NCBI RefSeq assembly: GCF_900167565.1
Contig: NZ_FUZV01000001.1
Span: 620,001 to 684,000 of the forward strand
DNA: 64,000 bases
Direction: 5' to 3'
DNA from: Pseudoxanthomonas indica
Lineage (GTDB): Bacteria > Pseudomonadota > Gammaproteobacteria > Xanthomonadales > Xanthomonadaceae
In this document: positions 9,109 to 19,128 of the stretch, piece by piece
How the letters are laid out: each line of letters starts with the position of its first letter
How positions within the stretch are numbered: position 1 is the stretch's first letter
The notes under the pieces: generated by a model
The model's input: the letters and a program-made list of their open reading frames with translations, nothing else
What the model was told of the DNA's origin: nothing
The model's database searches: none
Position numbers and translations under genes: made by a program

Positions 9109-9801
9109 TTACTGCTTGTGTTGCAGATAGACCTCTTCGTATGGCTGCACCACCACCCAGCCTTCACCGGCAAACTTCAACTGGATGCTTTCGCCCGAGC
9201 CGCGGCCCAGCAGCGTCTTGAAGGAAATATCGGTGACGATGTCCGGACTCAGCCCGCCCGACCAGGCCACCGTCGCATTGGGGTCGGTGAACACCGGCTG
9301 GTTGCGGCTGACTGCCAGCGTCAACGGCTGGTAGTGCGAGGTGATCGCGACCACGCCACGTCCGCTCAGGCGGATATTGAAGAGGCCACCCGAAAGCATG
9401 CCGGCCACGCGCCGCATCATGGTGATCTGCGAGTCGATGCCGTCTTCGTAGGCGAGCACGTCATTGCCGTTGACGAAGATCGATTCGCCATCCAGCCGCA
9501 GCAGGGTGATCTTCTTGCCGCTGTCGGCCAGGTAGACACGGCCCTGGCCTTCCATCTTCATCAGGGTGTTGCCTTCCCCGCTGATGGCCTTCTTGAGCAG
9601 GTTGCCCAGCCCCTGTTCGAGCATGCCCTGGCGGACGAACTTGACCGCGCCGCGGTAGGCCACCATCGAGCCGGCCTTGGCCCAGACCCGGCCGCTCAAC
9701 TTCACTTCGAGCATGTGCGCACTCTCCAGCTCGAAGGCTTCCGCGCTGAGGTCCTTCTGGCCGGAGGATTCAACAAACTCGCTGACTTTGGTAATCGCCA
9801 T
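9109..9801 (-). CDS. AIM24 / TIGR00266 family protein
   Basis: The 230-residue protein belongs to the widespread AIM24 (DUF124) family: beta-rich, glycine-patterned repeats such as [29 protein letters not shown] and the [31 protein letters not shown] block. In eukaryotes a relative acts in mitochondrial biogenesis; the bacterial role is not established. No signal peptide or membrane segment is visible. The start is the ATG at 9801, with TTGGAG six bases upstream. It is divergent from pyrH and precedes the metallo-beta-lactamase gene on the same strand. Confidence 0.85.
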   Translation of the reverse strand: MAITKVSEFVESSGQKDLSAEAFELESAHMLEVKLSGRVWAKAGSMVAYRGAVKFVRQGMLEQGLGNLLKKAISGEGNTLMKMEGQGRVYLADSGKKITLLRLDGESIFVNGNDVLAYEDGIDSQITMMRRVAGMLSGGLFNIRLSGRGVVAITSHYQPLTLAVSRNQPVFTDPNATVAWSGGLSPDIVTDISFKTLLGRGSGESIQLKFAGEGWVVVQPYEEVYLQHKQ

Positions 9802-9905
9802 CCCGTGCTCCAAGAGGCCTGCCGCTGCAGGCGAATGCGCGATGTTACCGCCTGCCGGTGCAGTGGAATAAGTCAGCGCGGCGTCGGCGTCGACACCGCC
9901 TGGGC

Positions 9906-9911
9906 TATACT
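9906..9911 (+). promoter_or_regulatory. -10-like TATACT upstream of pyrH
   Basis: GGGCTATACT ends 30 bp before the pyrH ATG and would give a leader of about 24 nt. No consensus -35 is seen 16-18 bp upstream, so confidence is limited. Confidence 0.45.
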
Positions 9912-9941
9912 CCGCGCCGCCCGCACAGCCCCGAGACCGCC

Positions 9942-10670
9942 ATGACCGCACCGCTCGCCTATCGCCGAATTCTGCTCAAACTTTCCGGCGAGGCGTTGAT
10001 GGGGTCCGAGGACTACGGCATCGACCCGGTCGTGATCCGCCGCATCGCCCACGAGATCATCGAGGCGCGCGATGCCGGCGCCGAGGTGGGCCTGGTCATC
10101 GGCGGCGGCAACATCTTCCGCGGCGCCGGCCTGGCTGCCTCGGGCATGGACCGGGTCACCGGCGACCAGATGGGCATGCTGGCCACGGTCATCAACGCCC
10201 TGGCCATGCAGGACGCGCTGGAGAAGCTCGGCGCCAAGGTGCGGGTGATGAGCGCCCTGAAGATCAACGACGTCTGCGAGGACTACATCCGCCGCCGCGC
10301 CGTGCGCCACCTGGAAAAGGGCCGTATCGCGATCTTCGCCGCCGGTACCGGCAACCCTTTCTTCACCACCGACTCCGGCGCCGCCCTGCGCGCGATCGAG
10401 ATCGGCGCGGACCTGCTGCTCAAGGCCACCAAGGTCGATGGCGTCTACGACAAGGACCCGGGCAAGCACAAGGACGCACAGCGCTACGAGCAGCTGACCT
10501 ACGACGAAGTGATCACCCGCAACCTGCAGGTGATGGACACCGCCGCTTTCGCGCTGTGCCGCGACAGCGACCTGCCGCTGCGCATCTACGACCTGTCGGT
10601 GCCGGGCAACCTGATGCGCATCCTGCGCGGCGAGAACATCGGCACGCTGGTCAAGGGCCGCAACGGCTGA
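9942..10670 (+). CDS. pyrH: UMP kinase
   Basis: Phosphorylates UMP to UDP in pyrimidine nucleotide synthesis; a hexameric amino-acid-kinase-fold enzyme regulated by GTP and UTP. The 242-residue protein shows [13 protein letters not shown] at the N terminus, [12 protein letters not shown] for phosphate binding, and the [32 protein letters not shown] stretch typical of bacterial PyrH. The start is ATG at 9942; longer upstream frames are arginine-rich and unlike the family. In most bacteria pyrH is followed directly by frr; here a CDF transporter lies between them. Confidence 0.97.
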   Translation: MTAPLAYRRILLKLSGEALMGSEDYGIDPVVIRRIAHEIIEARDAGAEVGLVIGGGNIFRGAGLAASGMDRVTGDQMGMLATVINALAMQDALEKLGAKVRVMSALKINDVCEDYIRRRAVRHLEKGRIAIFAAGTGNPFFTTDSGAALRAIEIGADLLLKATKVDGVYDKDPGKHKDAQRYEQLTYDEVITRNLQVMDTAAFALCRDSDLPLRIYDLSVPGNLMRILRGENIGTLVKGRNG

Positions 10671-10719
10671 TCCTGTCCTGTGATTGTGTCCGCCCACCCG
10701 GAGCGGCCACGCTAAACGC

Positions 10720-11637
10720 ATGGGACACGCTCACGGCTCGCATCACCACGCACACGGCTCGGCCACGCGCACCTTCGCGCTGGTCACCCTGATCAACCTG
10801 GCGTATACCGCGCTGGAAGCCGGCTACGGCTTCCATACCAACTCGCTTGCGCTGCTGTCCGACGCCCTGCACAACCTGGGCGACGTGCTGGGCCTGGGCC
10901 TGGCCTGGGCGGCGGCGGCGCTGGCACGACGTCCGCCGAGCGGTCGCCATACCTACGGTTGGCGGCGCGCGACCCTGCTCTCGCCGCTGGCCAACGCGAT
11001 CCTGCTGATGGTTTTTTCCGGTGCGCTGGGCTGGGAAGTGGTGCGCCGCTTCAGCGAGCCGCCGCAGATTCCGGCCACGCCGGTGATCGTGGTGGCAGCC
11101 ATCGGCATCGTCATCAACCTGGGCGCAGCCTGGCTGGTCAAGGACGGCCATGCGCATGACCTGAACAAACGTGGCGCCTTCCTGCACCTGATGGCGGACG
11201 CGGCGGTCTCGCTGGCCGCGGTGCTGGCGGGCTTCGGCATGCTGGCGTTCGGCTGGGCCTGGCTGGATCCGCTCACCGCCCTGCTGATTGGCGTGGTCAT
11301 CGCCGTGGGCACCTTCGGCCTGCTGCGCGATAGTTTCAACGCCGCCATGGATGCCGTACCCGGCAGCATCGACCCGCAGGCAGTGGAAGCGTTCCTGCTG
11401 GCGCGGCCGGGCGTGCAGGCGGTGCATCACCTGCATATCTGGTCACTGGGCGCCGGCGAAGTGGCGCTCACCGCGCATCTGGTGCGTCCCGAGCAGGGCG
11501 ATCACGATGCTTTCATCGACCAGACCCTGCATGCGCTGGATCATCGCTACGGGATCAACCACGCCACCCTGCAAATCGAGCGGGGTGCGCAATGCCAGCA
11601 TGATCTGCATGATGCCGCGCCGCACCATTCGCACTGA
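10720..11637 (+). CDS. Cation diffusion facilitator metal exporter (CzcD/ZitB-like)
   Basis: Predicted inner-membrane proton-coupled exporter of Zn2+ or related divalent metals, 305 residues with six membrane segments. Metal-site motifs are in TM2 (LLSDALHNLGD, the HxxxD type) and TM5 (HLMADAAVS), the arrangement usual for zinc transporters. Both ends are histidine-rich: GHAHGSHHHAHG at the N terminus and HDLHDAAPHHSH at the C terminus, probably metal-binding. A cytoplasmic C-terminal domain (HHLHIWSLGAGEVALTAHLV) follows TM6. The start ATG at 10720 has only a distant GGAG; an in-frame TTG at 10684 is an alternative. It sits unusually between pyrH and frr. Confidence 0.92.
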   Translation: MGHAHGSHHHAHGSATRTFALVTLINLAYTALEAGYGFHTNSLALLSDALHNLGDVLGLGLAWAAAALARRPPSGRHTYGWRRATLLSPLANAILLMVFSGALGWEVVRRFSEPPQIPATPVIVVAAIGIVINLGAAWLVKDGHAHDLNKRGAFLHLMADAAVSLAAVLAGFGMLAFGWAWLDPLTALLIGVVIAVGTFGLLRDSFNAAMDAVPGSIDPQAVEAFLLARPGVQAVHHLHIWSLGAGEVALTAHLVRPEQGDHDAFIDQTLHALDHRYGINHATLQIERGAQCQHDLHDAAPHHSH

Positions 11638-11685
11638 TGCCGGCCCCGGCGGGGGCGGCTAACCCGCAAAACCAGCTGGAGCGCC

Positions 11686-11691
11686 TATAAT
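11686..11691 (+). promoter_or_regulatory. Consensus -10 (TATAAT) upstream of frr
   Basis: A perfect TATAAT lies 30 bp upstream of the frr ATG. The -35 region 17 bp before it is only a poor match. This may give frr and the downstream genes their own promoter, separate from pyrH and the CDF gene. Confidence 0.55.
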
Positions 11692-11721
11692 CCGGGGTTT
11701 AAGGATGCCCCAGGACCCGTG

Positions 11722-12279
11722 ATGCTCAACGACATCAAGAAAGACGCGCAGGCGCGCATGACCAAGAGCATCGAGGCCTTGCGTCACACCCTCATCAAGG
11801 TCCGCACCGGTCGCGCTTCCACCGCCCTGGTCGAGCACCTCAAGGTCAATTACTACGGCTCGGACATGCCGTTGAGCCAGGTCGCCACCGTGGCCGTCTC
11901 CGATGCCCGCTCGCTGACCATCACGCCGTGGGAAAAGCAGATGGTCAGCGCGGTCGAGAAGGCGATCCTGGGTTCCGACCTGGGCCTGACCCCGAACACC
12001 GCCGGCACCGTCATCCGCCTGAACCTGCCGGCGCTGACCGAAGAACGCCGCCGCGAACTGTCCAAGGTGGTGCATGGCGAAGGCGAGGACACCAAGGTGG
12101 CCATTCGCAACATCCGCCGCGACGCCAACCAGCAAGTCAAGGATCTGCTGAAGGAAAAGCAGATCACCGAGGACGAAGAGCGTCGCACCGAAGACGAAAT
12201 CCAGAAGCTCACCGACAAGTCGATCAAGGACGTCGATGACGTGGTCAAGGCCAAGGAACAGGAATTGATGGCGGTCTGA
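11722..12279 (+). CDS. frr: Ribosome recycling factor
   Basis: Splits post-termination ribosomes together with EF-G. The 185-residue length matches the family exactly from the ATG at 11722, which has AGGA six bases upstream; the GTG one codon earlier is unlikely. Signature regions are KVRTGRASTALVEHLKVNYYG and LTEERRRELSKVVHGEGEDTKVAIRNIRRDAN. uppS begins eight bases after its stop, so the two are probably co-transcribed. Confidence 0.98.
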   Translation: MLNDIKKDAQARMTKSIEALRHTLIKVRTGRASTALVEHLKVNYYGSDMPLSQVATVAVSDARSLTITPWEKQMVSAVEKAILGSDLGLTPNTAGTVIRLNLPALTEERRRELSKVVHGEGEDTKVAIRNIRRDANQQVKDLLKEKQITEDEERRTEDEIQKLTDKSIKDVDDVVKAKEQELMAV

Positions 12280-12287
12280 GGACTGCC

Positions 12288-13043
12288 ATGTCCACCGTCC
12301 CTGCCGGCATTCCGCGACACCTGGCCGTCATCATGGACGGCAACGGGCGCTGGGCCGAACGACGCAAGCGCCCGCGCGCCATCGGCCATCGTGCCGGCGC
12401 GCGTGCGGTCAATGTCTGCATCGACTTCTGCCTGGAACGCGGCATCGGCGCGTTGACGCTGTTCGCCTTTTCCAGCGAGAACTGGGGTCGCCCGCAGGAA
12501 GAAGTGGGCGCCTTGATGAAGTTGTTCCTCAGCGCGCTGGATCGCGAAGTCAGCGAGCTGGACCGGCGTGGCGTGCGCGTGCGTTTCATCGGCGAACGCG
12601 AGCGCTTTCCCGCCAGCATCCGCGAACGCATGGCCTCCGCCGAGGCGCTGACCGCCGGCAACCAGCGCCTGCACCTGGTGATCGCCGCCAGCTATGGCGG
12701 CCGCCAGGACATCGCCCAGGCCGCGCGCAGCCTGGCCGAGGATGTGCTGGCCGGGCGCCTTCGCAGCGACGAGATCAACGAAAACACGATGGCCTCGCGC
12801 ATGGCCCTGGCCGATCTGCCGGCGCCGGATCTGTTCATCCGCACCGGCGGTGATCATCGCGTCAGCAATTTCCTGCTCTGGCAACTGGCCTACACCGAGC
12901 TCTGGTTCACCGAGCAACTGTGGCCGGATCTGGACGTCCCCACCCTGCAGCGCGCGCTGGAAGACTATGCGCGGCGCGAACGCCGATTCGGCCTGACCAG
13001 TGCGCAACTGGGCGGGCACAGCCCGGAGAATCCATCCGCATGA
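12288..13043 (+). CDS. uppS: Undecaprenyl diphosphate synthase
   Basis: Cis-prenyltransferase making the C55 lipid carrier for peptidoglycan and O-antigen. The catalytic aspartate is in the N-terminal HLAVIMDGNGRWA, followed by FAFSSENWGRP, and the C-terminal DLFIRTGGDHRVSNFLLWQLAYTELWF block is diagnostic. In most homologues the last motif reads GGExRxSNF; here it is GGDHRVSNF, a conservative change. At 251 residues it is normal length. Its stop overlaps the cdsA start as ATGA, which implies coupling. Confidence 0.97.
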   Translation: MSTVPAGIPRHLAVIMDGNGRWAERRKRPRAIGHRAGARAVNVCIDFCLERGIGALTLFAFSSENWGRPQEEVGALMKLFLSALDREVSELDRRGVRVRFIGERERFPASIRERMASAEALTAGNQRLHLVIAASYGGRQDIAQAARSLAEDVLAGRLRSDEINENTMASRMALADLPAPDLFIRTGGDHRVSNFLLWQLAYTELWFTEQLWPDLDVPTLQRALEDYARRERRFGLTSAQLGGHSPENPSA

Positions 13044-13885
13044 GCAAGCCCAGCGGCACCAAGGTCCGCGTGATCGCGGCCCTGGCAATGGCCCCGATCG
13101 CCATTGCCGCCATCCTGATGCTGTCCACGCCCTGGTTGGCGGCTCTGGCCGCGCTGGTGTTCCTGATTGGATTGTGGGAATGGTTCAAGCTGGCCGAAAT
13201 CGATGATTCGCTGCCGCGCACGCTGCTGCTGCTGGCCAACCTGCTGCTGATGGTGCTGCTGGTCTGGGCCTCGGCGGGATCGCCGGATCTGGTCCCACTG
13301 CGGCTGGTGTCGCTGCTGGGCGTGGTGTGGTGGTTGCTGGCGCTGCTGTGGCTGCGCTACTTCAACTTCGCCTCCGACCACCAGACCTGGGCGCGCGGGT
13401 TCAAGCTCGCCGCCGGTACGCTGGCGGTGGTGCCCGCCTGGTGCGCGCTGTGCCTGATCCATGCCAGCCAGCCCAACGGCCATCGCTGGCTGTTCGTGGC
13501 GCTGGCGATGGTGTGGGCGGCCGACAGCGGCGCCTATTTCGCCGGCCGCCGGTTCGGCAAGCACAAGCTGGCGCCGCGGATCAGTCCCAACAAGACCATC
13601 GAAGGCCTGCTGGGTGGCCTGGCCGCCGGCCTGTTGATTGCCGCGGGCGGCACCTTCTTCGCCGGCGCCGGCCTGGCCGAATTGCCCTTCGTGCTGATTG
13701 TCGCCGTGGCGACGGTGCTCGGCTCGGTGGTGGGCGATCTGTTTGAAAGCCTGATCAAGCGGCATGTCGGCGCCAAGGATTCCGGCGACGTCATTCCCGG
13801 CCATGGCGGCGTGCTGGATCGGGTCGACGGCGTGCTCGCCGCACTGCCGATTTTCGCCCTGGGCAAGGAACTGTTCGGGTTCTGA
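13040..13885 (+). CDS. cdsA: Phosphatidate cytidylyltransferase
   Basis: Makes CDP-diacylglycerol from phosphatidic acid and CTP, the branch point for all phospholipids. The 281-residue inner-membrane protein has about eight hydrophobic segments and the CDP-alcohol-precursor signature near the C terminus: [36 protein letters not shown]. The start is ATG at 13040, overlapping the uppS stop codon. dxr starts two bases after its stop. Confidence 0.96.
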   Translation: MSKPSGTKVRVIAALAMAPIAIAAILMLSTPWLAALAALVFLIGLWEWFKLAEIDDSLPRTLLLLANLLLMVLLVWASAGSPDLVPLRLVSLLGVVWWLLALLWLRYFNFASDHQTWARGFKLAAGTLAVVPAWCALCLIHASQPNGHRWLFVALAMVWAADSGAYFAGRRFGKHKLAPRISPNKTIEGLLGGLAAGLLIAAGGTFFAGAGLAELPFVLIVAVATVLGSVVGDLFESLIKRHVGAKDSGDVIPGHGGVLDRVDGVLAALPIFALGKELFGF

Positions 13886-13887
13886 GC

Positions 13888-15075
13888 ATGAGCAGCCTTC
13901 CGCAACGCGTCGCCGTGCTTGGCGCCACCGGTTCAATCGGCGCCTCGGCGCTGGACGTCATCGCGCGCCACCCGGATCGCCTGCGCGTCAGCGTGCTGGC
14001 CGCAGGCAGCCAGGTCGACGCCCTGCTCGCCCTGTGCGCGCAACATCGACCGCAGCACGCCGTCATTGCCGACGAAAGCGGCTACGCGCGCTTGCGCGAT
14101 GGGTTGCGCGAACGTGGCCTGGACACCCGCGCCCACGCCGGCAGCACTGCGCTGGACCAGCTGGTCGCCGGCGACGCATGCGATGTGGTCGTGGCCGCGA
14201 TCGTGGGGGCGGCCGGCCTGTCGTCGACGCTGGCGGCGGCGCACGCCGGCAAGCGCCTGTTGCTGGCCAACAAGGAATCGCTGGTGCTGGCCGGTGAGCT
14301 GGTCATCGCGGCCGCGCACGCCAGCGGCGCGGAAATCATTCCGGTCGACAGCGAGCACAACGCCATCTTCCAATGCCTGCGCTCCTGCCGCGCGCAGGGC
14401 GAGGTGCGCCGGGTCGTGCTGACCGCTTCGGGCGGCCCTTTCCGCGGGCGTTCACGGGCCTCGCTGGCCGATGTCACGCCGCAGCAGGCGGTGGCGCATC
14501 CGAAGTGGTCGATGGGACCGAAGATTTCGGTCGACTCGGCCACGCTGATGAACAAGGGCCTGGAGCTGATCGAAGCCCACCACCTGTTCGGTCTGTCCAG
14601 TGATCGCCTGGGCGTGCTGGTGCATCCGCAGAGCCTGGTCCATTCGCTGGTCGAGTACATCGACGGCTCCACGCTGGCGCAACTGGGCCTGCCCGACATG
14701 CGCACGGCGCTGGCGGTGGGCCTGGGCTGGCCCGAACGCATCCAGTCCGGCGTGGCCGGCCTGGATCTGCTGAGCCACGGCCGACTCGATTTCGAGGCCC
14801 CGGATCTGGAGGCGTTTCCATGCCTGCGCCTGGCCTGCGAGGCCATGGCCAGCGGCGGTACCGCCCCGGCCGTGCTCAATGCGGCCAACGAAGTCGCGGT
14901 TTCAGCGTTTCTTCAGGGCCAAATCAGTTTCCTATCCATTCCCGCGCTGGTCGAGGATGCCCTCGCCGCGCTGCCCGCAACCCCGGCCAGTTCACTGGAC
15001 GCGCTGCTGGCGGCGGATCTCCAGGCGCGCCGACTCACCGAATCCGCCATCGCAGGACAGGCCCAACGTGCGTGA
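13888..15075 (+). CDS. dxr: 1-deoxy-D-xylulose 5-phosphate reductoisomerase
   Basis: Second step of the MEP isoprenoid pathway, converting DXP to MEP with NADPH; the target of fosmidomycin. The N-terminal [19 protein letters not shown] is the NADPH-binding site; [26 protein letters not shown] (metal ligands D and E) and the [26 protein letters not shown] substrate loop follow. At 395 residues it is typical. It lies in the uppS-cdsA-dxr-rseP-bamA run, linking isoprenoid supply to envelope assembly. Confidence 0.98.
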   Translation: MSSLPQRVAVLGATGSIGASALDVIARHPDRLRVSVLAAGSQVDALLALCAQHRPQHAVIADESGYARLRDGLRERGLDTRAHAGSTALDQLVAGDACDVVVAAIVGAAGLSSTLAAAHAGKRLLLANKESLVLAGELVIAAAHASGAEIIPVDSEHNAIFQCLRSCRAQGEVRRVVLTASGGPFRGRSRASLADVTPQQAVAHPKWSMGPKISVDSATLMNKGLELIEAHHLFGLSSDRLGVLVHPQSLVHSLVEYIDGSTLAQLGLPDMRTALAVGLGWPERIQSGVAGLDLLSHGRLDFEAPDLEAFPCLRLACEAMASGGTAPAVLNAANEVAVSAFLQGQISFLSIPALVEDALAALPATPASSLDALLAADLQARRLTESAIAGQAQRA

Positions 15076-15105
15076 CCGTCCCACTCTTCCGCCTGCGTGC
15101 CTCCC

Positions 15106-16464
15106 ATGAGTGAAGCCTTCGGCTCGGTGCTGTGGCTGATCGTGGCCATCGGCATCCTGGTGACCTTCCACGAGTTCGGCCATTTCTGGGTCGCGCGTCG
15201 TTGCGGGGTCAAGGTACTGCGCTTCTCGGTCGGCTTCGGCAAGCCGCTGTGGTCGCGCAAGGATCGGCACGGCACCGAGTTCGCGATCGCCGCGATCCCG
15301 CTGGGTGGCTACGTCAAGATGCTCGACGAGGCTGAGTACGAAGTGCCGGCGGCGCAGCTGGGCCAGGCCTTCAACCGCAAACCCATCTGGCAGCGCATCG
15401 CGATTGTGGCGGCGGGTCCCATCGCCAACCTCATCCTCTGCGTGGCGCTGCTGTGGGTGATGTTCCTGATTGGCAAGCCGGACTACTCGGCGACCCTGGG
15501 CCCGACCCAGGGCCTGGCCGCGCAGGCGGGCCTGCGGGACGGCGACCGCCTCGAGCGCATCGACGGCCGCAGCACCGAGACCGCCATGGATGCGCTGCAG
15601 GTATTGATGCTGGCTGCGATCGATCACCGCGACGTGGCCATCCAGGCCAGCGACGCCAACGGCCATGAGGTCCAGCGCAAACTGGCGCTGTCGCGCCTGC
15701 CGGCGGACTTCGACCAGCAGAATCTGGAAAAGGCCATCGGCCTGGTCTGGCATTTCCAGGTCGCGCCGGCCACCGTCGGTACGGTCACCCCGGATAGCGC
15801 CAGTGCAGGTCTGCTGCAGAGCGGGGACCAGATCACCGCCATCGATGGCCAGGCCGTTCGTTACTGGAACGACATCGCGCCGCTGGTGAAGCAATGGGGC
15901 GAGCGCGGCGGCGAGGCGATGGTCGAGGTCGACCGTCAGGGCGAGCGCCTGGCCCTGCTGATGCAGCCACGCCAGCAACTGAACCCCGATACCAAGCAGC
16001 AAGCGTGGGTCCTCGGCATCACCCCGGCCCCGCGCAAAGCCCCGGAACACGACGCCCTGCGCCGTTACGGCCCGCTGGAAGCGATCCCGGCCGCATTCCG
16101 CCAGACCGGCCGCATGGCCAGCGATTCCCTGGCCATGATGCGGCGCATGCTCACCGGCGAGGCCTCGGCCAAGTCCATTTCCGGCGCAATCACCATCGCC
16201 CAGGTGGCCAACGCGACCGCCCAGCAAGGGCCGGCGACGTTCATCTTCTTCCTGGCCCTGCTCTCGTTGAGCCTGGCCATTCTCAACCTGCTCCCCATCC
16301 CGGTCTTGGACGGGGGACACCTGCTGTATTACCTTATTGAGTTGGTCAAAGGCAGTCCGTTGAGCGAACGCAGCATGGTTGCCGGTCAGTACATCGGCCT
16401 GGCCCTGCTGGCCGGTCTGATGGGCCTAGCGTTTTACAACGACATCCTCCGTCTGGTGACTTGA
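15106..16464 (+). CDS. rseP: Site-2 membrane protease RseP
   Basis: Intramembrane zinc metalloprotease that cuts anti-sigma-E factor RseA after DegS and also clears signal peptides. HEFGH in the first membrane segment (around residues 22-26) holds the zinc ligands, and LLPIPVLDGGHLLYYLIE near residue 400 holds the third ligand. Two PDZ domains lie in the periplasmic part between them. The start is ATG at 15106; a GTG three codons earlier (15097) is possible. The protein is 452 residues, as in related gammaproteobacteria. Confidence 0.95.
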   Translation: MSEAFGSVLWLIVAIGILVTFHEFGHFWVARRCGVKVLRFSVGFGKPLWSRKDRHGTEFAIAAIPLGGYVKMLDEAEYEVPAAQLGQAFNRKPIWQRIAIVAAGPIANLILCVALLWVMFLIGKPDYSATLGPTQGLAAQAGLRDGDRLERIDGRSTETAMDALQVLMLAAIDHRDVAIQASDANGHEVQRKLALSRLPADFDQQNLEKAIGLVWHFQVAPATVGTVTPDSASAGLLQSGDQITAIDGQAVRYWNDIAPLVKQWGERGGEAMVEVDRQGERLALLMQPRQQLNPDTKQQAWVLGITPAPRKAPEHDALRRYGPLEAIPAAFRQTGRMASDSLAMMRRMLTGEASAKSISGAITIAQVANATAQQGPATFIFFLALLSLSLAILNLLPIPVLDGGHLLYYLIELVKGSPLSERSMVAGQYIGLALLAGLMGLAFYNDILRLVT

Positions 16465-16568
16465 TGCTTTTGAACTTTTTTTCGCCGGTCCGCTCAAAGG
16501 CCGCCAGCCCCCCGAACGACCCTTTCCGGCAACCACCTGCCTTGCAGGCCCGCTCCCTAACGGATGAG

Positions 16569-19049
16569 ATGATGACGCGACAGCCTTCCCGCCGCCTGCT
16601 TGCCCTGGCCCTGGCTTCTGCCCTGGCAGGCCCCGCCTGGGCCCAGACGACGGACCTTCCCGCCTCATCGGCGGTGTTGAGCCCTGACAGCTTCGTCGCC
16701 AGCGATATACGCATCGACGGGCTGCAGCGCATTTCCGCCGGCACCGTGCTGACCTACATGCCGATCGAGCGTGGCGACACGGTCACCCAGACCGGCGTGG
16801 GCGACGCCATCCGCGCGCTCTACAAGACCGGCTTCTTCCAGGACGTGCGGCTGGATCGCCAGGGTGACATCCTGGTGGTCACCGTGGTCGAGCGTCCGGC
16901 GATCAACAAGCTGACCGTCACCGGCAACAAGGACATCAAGACCGAGCAGCTGATGGTGGGCCTGAAGGACATCGGCCTGACCGAAGGCGACACCTTCGAC
17001 CGCCTCAGCCTGGACCGCGTCACCCAGGAGCTGGTCAAGCAGTACAACAACCGCGGCAAGTACAACGTCGAGATCAACCCGACGGTCAGCCCGCTGGATC
17101 GCAACCGTGTCGACGTGACCATCGCGATCAAGGAAGGCAAGGCTGCCAAGATCCGCCACGTCAACCTGATTGGCACCGAGAAGTTCCAGAACGAGGACAT
17201 CACCAAGTCCTGGGAATCGCGCGAGCACAACTGGATGTCGTGGTATCGCCGCGATGACCAGTACTCCAAGGAAAAGCTGTCCGGCGACATGGAGAAACTC
17301 AACTCCTGGTACCTGGACCGCGGCTACGTCGATTTCAACCTGGACTCCACCCAGGTGGCGATCAGCCCCGACAAGCGCGACATGTTCGTCACCGCCAGCA
17401 TCACCGAGGGCGAGCAGTACAAGGTGTCCGAGGTCAAGGTCACCGGCGACACCGTGCTGCCGCAGGAAAACGTCGAGCGCATGGTCATCGTCAAGCCCGG
17501 CCAGATCTTCTCGCGCCGCCTGCTGGAAATGACCTCCGACAGCATCACCGCCACCCTGGGCAACGTCGGCTATGCCTTCGCCCAGGTCAACCCGATCCCG
17601 CAGGTGGACCGCGAAAAGCGCACCGTGTCGATCAACTTCCAGGTGGTGCCGGGTCCGCGTGTCAACGTGCGCCGGATCATGTTCAAGGGCAATGCACGCA
17701 CCTCCGATGAAGTGATGCGTCGTGAAATGCGCCAGTTCGAAGGCGCCTGGTATTCGCAGGCCGCCATCGACCGCTCCAAGATCCGCCTGCAGCGCCTGGG
17801 TTACTTCGAAACGGTGGAAGTGGAAACGCCGGCCGTGCCGGGTACCAACGACCTGGTCGACGTGGTCTACACGGTCAAGGAAACCACCTCGGGCAGCTTC
17901 GTGTTCGGCCTGGGCTATTCGCAGCTCTCCGGCATGACCACGTCGGTGCAGCTGTCGCAGAACAACTTCCTCGGCAGCGGCAACCGCGTGTCGGTGGAAG
18001 CGCAGCGCAGTGACTACCTGCAGCGTTATTCGTTCTCTTTCCTCAATCCGTTCTTCACGGATGAGGGCATGTCGCTGGGCTACAACCTGTGGTGGCGCGA
18101 GTACGACTACTCCGACTTCAACGTGGCCTCGTATTCGACCACCAGCGCCGCCGCGCAGACGGTGCTCGGCCTGCCGATCACCGAAAGCGACACGGTCTCG
18201 CTGCTGTTCGGCATCGACAGCAACGAAGTGCTGACTTATCCGGGCTCCACCCCGCAGTCGATCATCGATTACATCGACGCCATCGGCCAGCGCACCTTCC
18301 ACGCCTGGCGCGCCGAGCTGGGTTGGGCGCGCGATACGCGCAATGACTACTTCATGCCCACCGCCGGTACCTACCAGCGCGTGTCGGCGGAACTGACCCT
18401 GCCCGGCTCCACGGCCGAGTACTACAAGCTCAACTACGAGTTTTCCAAGTACTGGCCGATTTCCTCGTGGCTGGTGCTCAACACCCGCGCCGACATCGGC
18501 TACGGCGACAGCTGGGGCAGCGACAGCGTCCGCTACATCTGCCAGGCCCAGCCCGGCCAGCCGCAGATCCCGGGCCAGCCGCCGATCGAGCCCACCCCGG
18601 TCGACGGCAATGTCTGCGGCTCCGGTGCGGTGCTCTCGCGCACGCTGGTCGCCACCGGCCTGCCGTTCTTCGAGAACTTCTATGCCGGCGGCGTGCGCTC
18701 GGTCCGTGGCTTCAGCGACAACACCCTGGGCCCGCGCTCGGAACCCAGCTACTACTACTATCGCGGTCAGCCGCTGGGTGGTTCGCTGAAGACGGTCGGT
18801 TCGTTCGAGCTGTATTTCCCGCGCCTGTTCGACAGCAACGCCGCGCGCATCTCGGCGTTCCTGGACTTCGGCAACGTGTTTGACGGCTACGACAACTTCG
18901 ATGCCGGCGAACTGCGTGCCTCGGCCGGTGTCGCGCTGTTGTGGCGCGCGCCGGTGGGTCCGATTTCGATCAGCTACGCGTTCCCGCTCAAGAAAAAGGA
19001 AGGCGACGAAATCGAACGCCTGCAGTTCACCTTCGGCGGCGGCTTCTAA
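16569..19049 (+). CDS. bamA: Outer membrane protein assembly factor BamA
   Basis: Central beta-barrel of the BAM complex that inserts outer-membrane proteins. The 826-residue protein has a Sec signal peptide ending PAWA near residue 26, five POTRA domains to about residue 445, and a C-terminal 16-strand barrel. The L6 motif VRGF lies in GGVRSVRGFSDN near residue 711. An extracellular loop near residues 657-683 carries a proline/glutamine-rich insertion bounded by two cysteines. Start choice is between adjacent ATGs at 16569 and 16572; a much longer frame from 16461 overlaps rseP and lacks a signal peptide at its own start. A terminator follows. Confidence 0.96.
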   Translation: MMTRQPSRRLLALALASALAGPAWAQTTDLPASSAVLSPDSFVASDIRIDGLQRISAGTVLTYMPIERGDTVTQTGVGDAIRALYKTGFFQDVRLDRQGDILVVTVVERPAINKLTVTGNKDIKTEQLMVGLKDIGLTEGDTFDRLSLDRVTQELVKQYNNRGKYNVEINPTVSPLDRNRVDVTIAIKEGKAAKIRHVNLIGTEKFQNEDITKSWESREHNWMSWYRRDDQYSKEKLSGDMEKLNSWYLDRGYVDFNLDSTQVAISPDKRDMFVTASITEGEQYKVSEVKVTGDTVLPQENVERMVIVKPGQIFSRRLLEMTSDSITATLGNVGYAFAQVNPIPQVDREKRTVSINFQVVPGPRVNVRRIMFKGNARTSDEVMRREMRQFEGAWYSQAAIDRSKIRLQRLGYFETVEVETPAVPGTNDLVDVVYTVKETTSGSFVFGLGYSQLSGMTTSVQLSQNNFLGSGNRVSVEAQRSDYLQRYSFSFLNPFFTDEGMSLGYNLWWREYDYSDFNVASYSTTSAAAQTVLGLPITESDTVSLLFGIDSNEVLTYPGSTPQSIIDYIDAIGQRTFHAWRAELGWARDTRNDYFMPTAGTYQRVSAELTLPGSTAEYYKLNYEFSKYWPISSWLVLNTRADIGYGDSWGSDSVRYICQAQPGQPQIPGQPPIEPTPVDGNVCGSGAVLSRTLVATGLPFFENFYAGGVRSVRGFSDNTLGPRSEPSYYYYRGQPLGGSLKTVGSFELYFPRLFDSNAARISAFLDFGNVFDGYDNFDAGELRASAGVALLWRAPVGPISISYAFPLKKKEGDEIERLQFTFGGGF

Positions 19050-19088
19050 GAGGTTCGGATCGACTCAGGTCGATCGCAGGCAAACCGG

Positions 19089-19128
19089 AACGGCCATGGC
19101 GTTGTCTGCGCCATGGCCGTTTTCTTTT
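19089..19128 (+). terminator. Intrinsic terminator after bamA
   Basis: AACGGCCATGGCG (19089-19101) pairs over 13 bp with CGCCATGGCCGTT (19109-19121) around a seven-base loop, followed by TTTCTTTT. It separates rseP-bamA from the lpxD operon. Confidence 0.85.
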
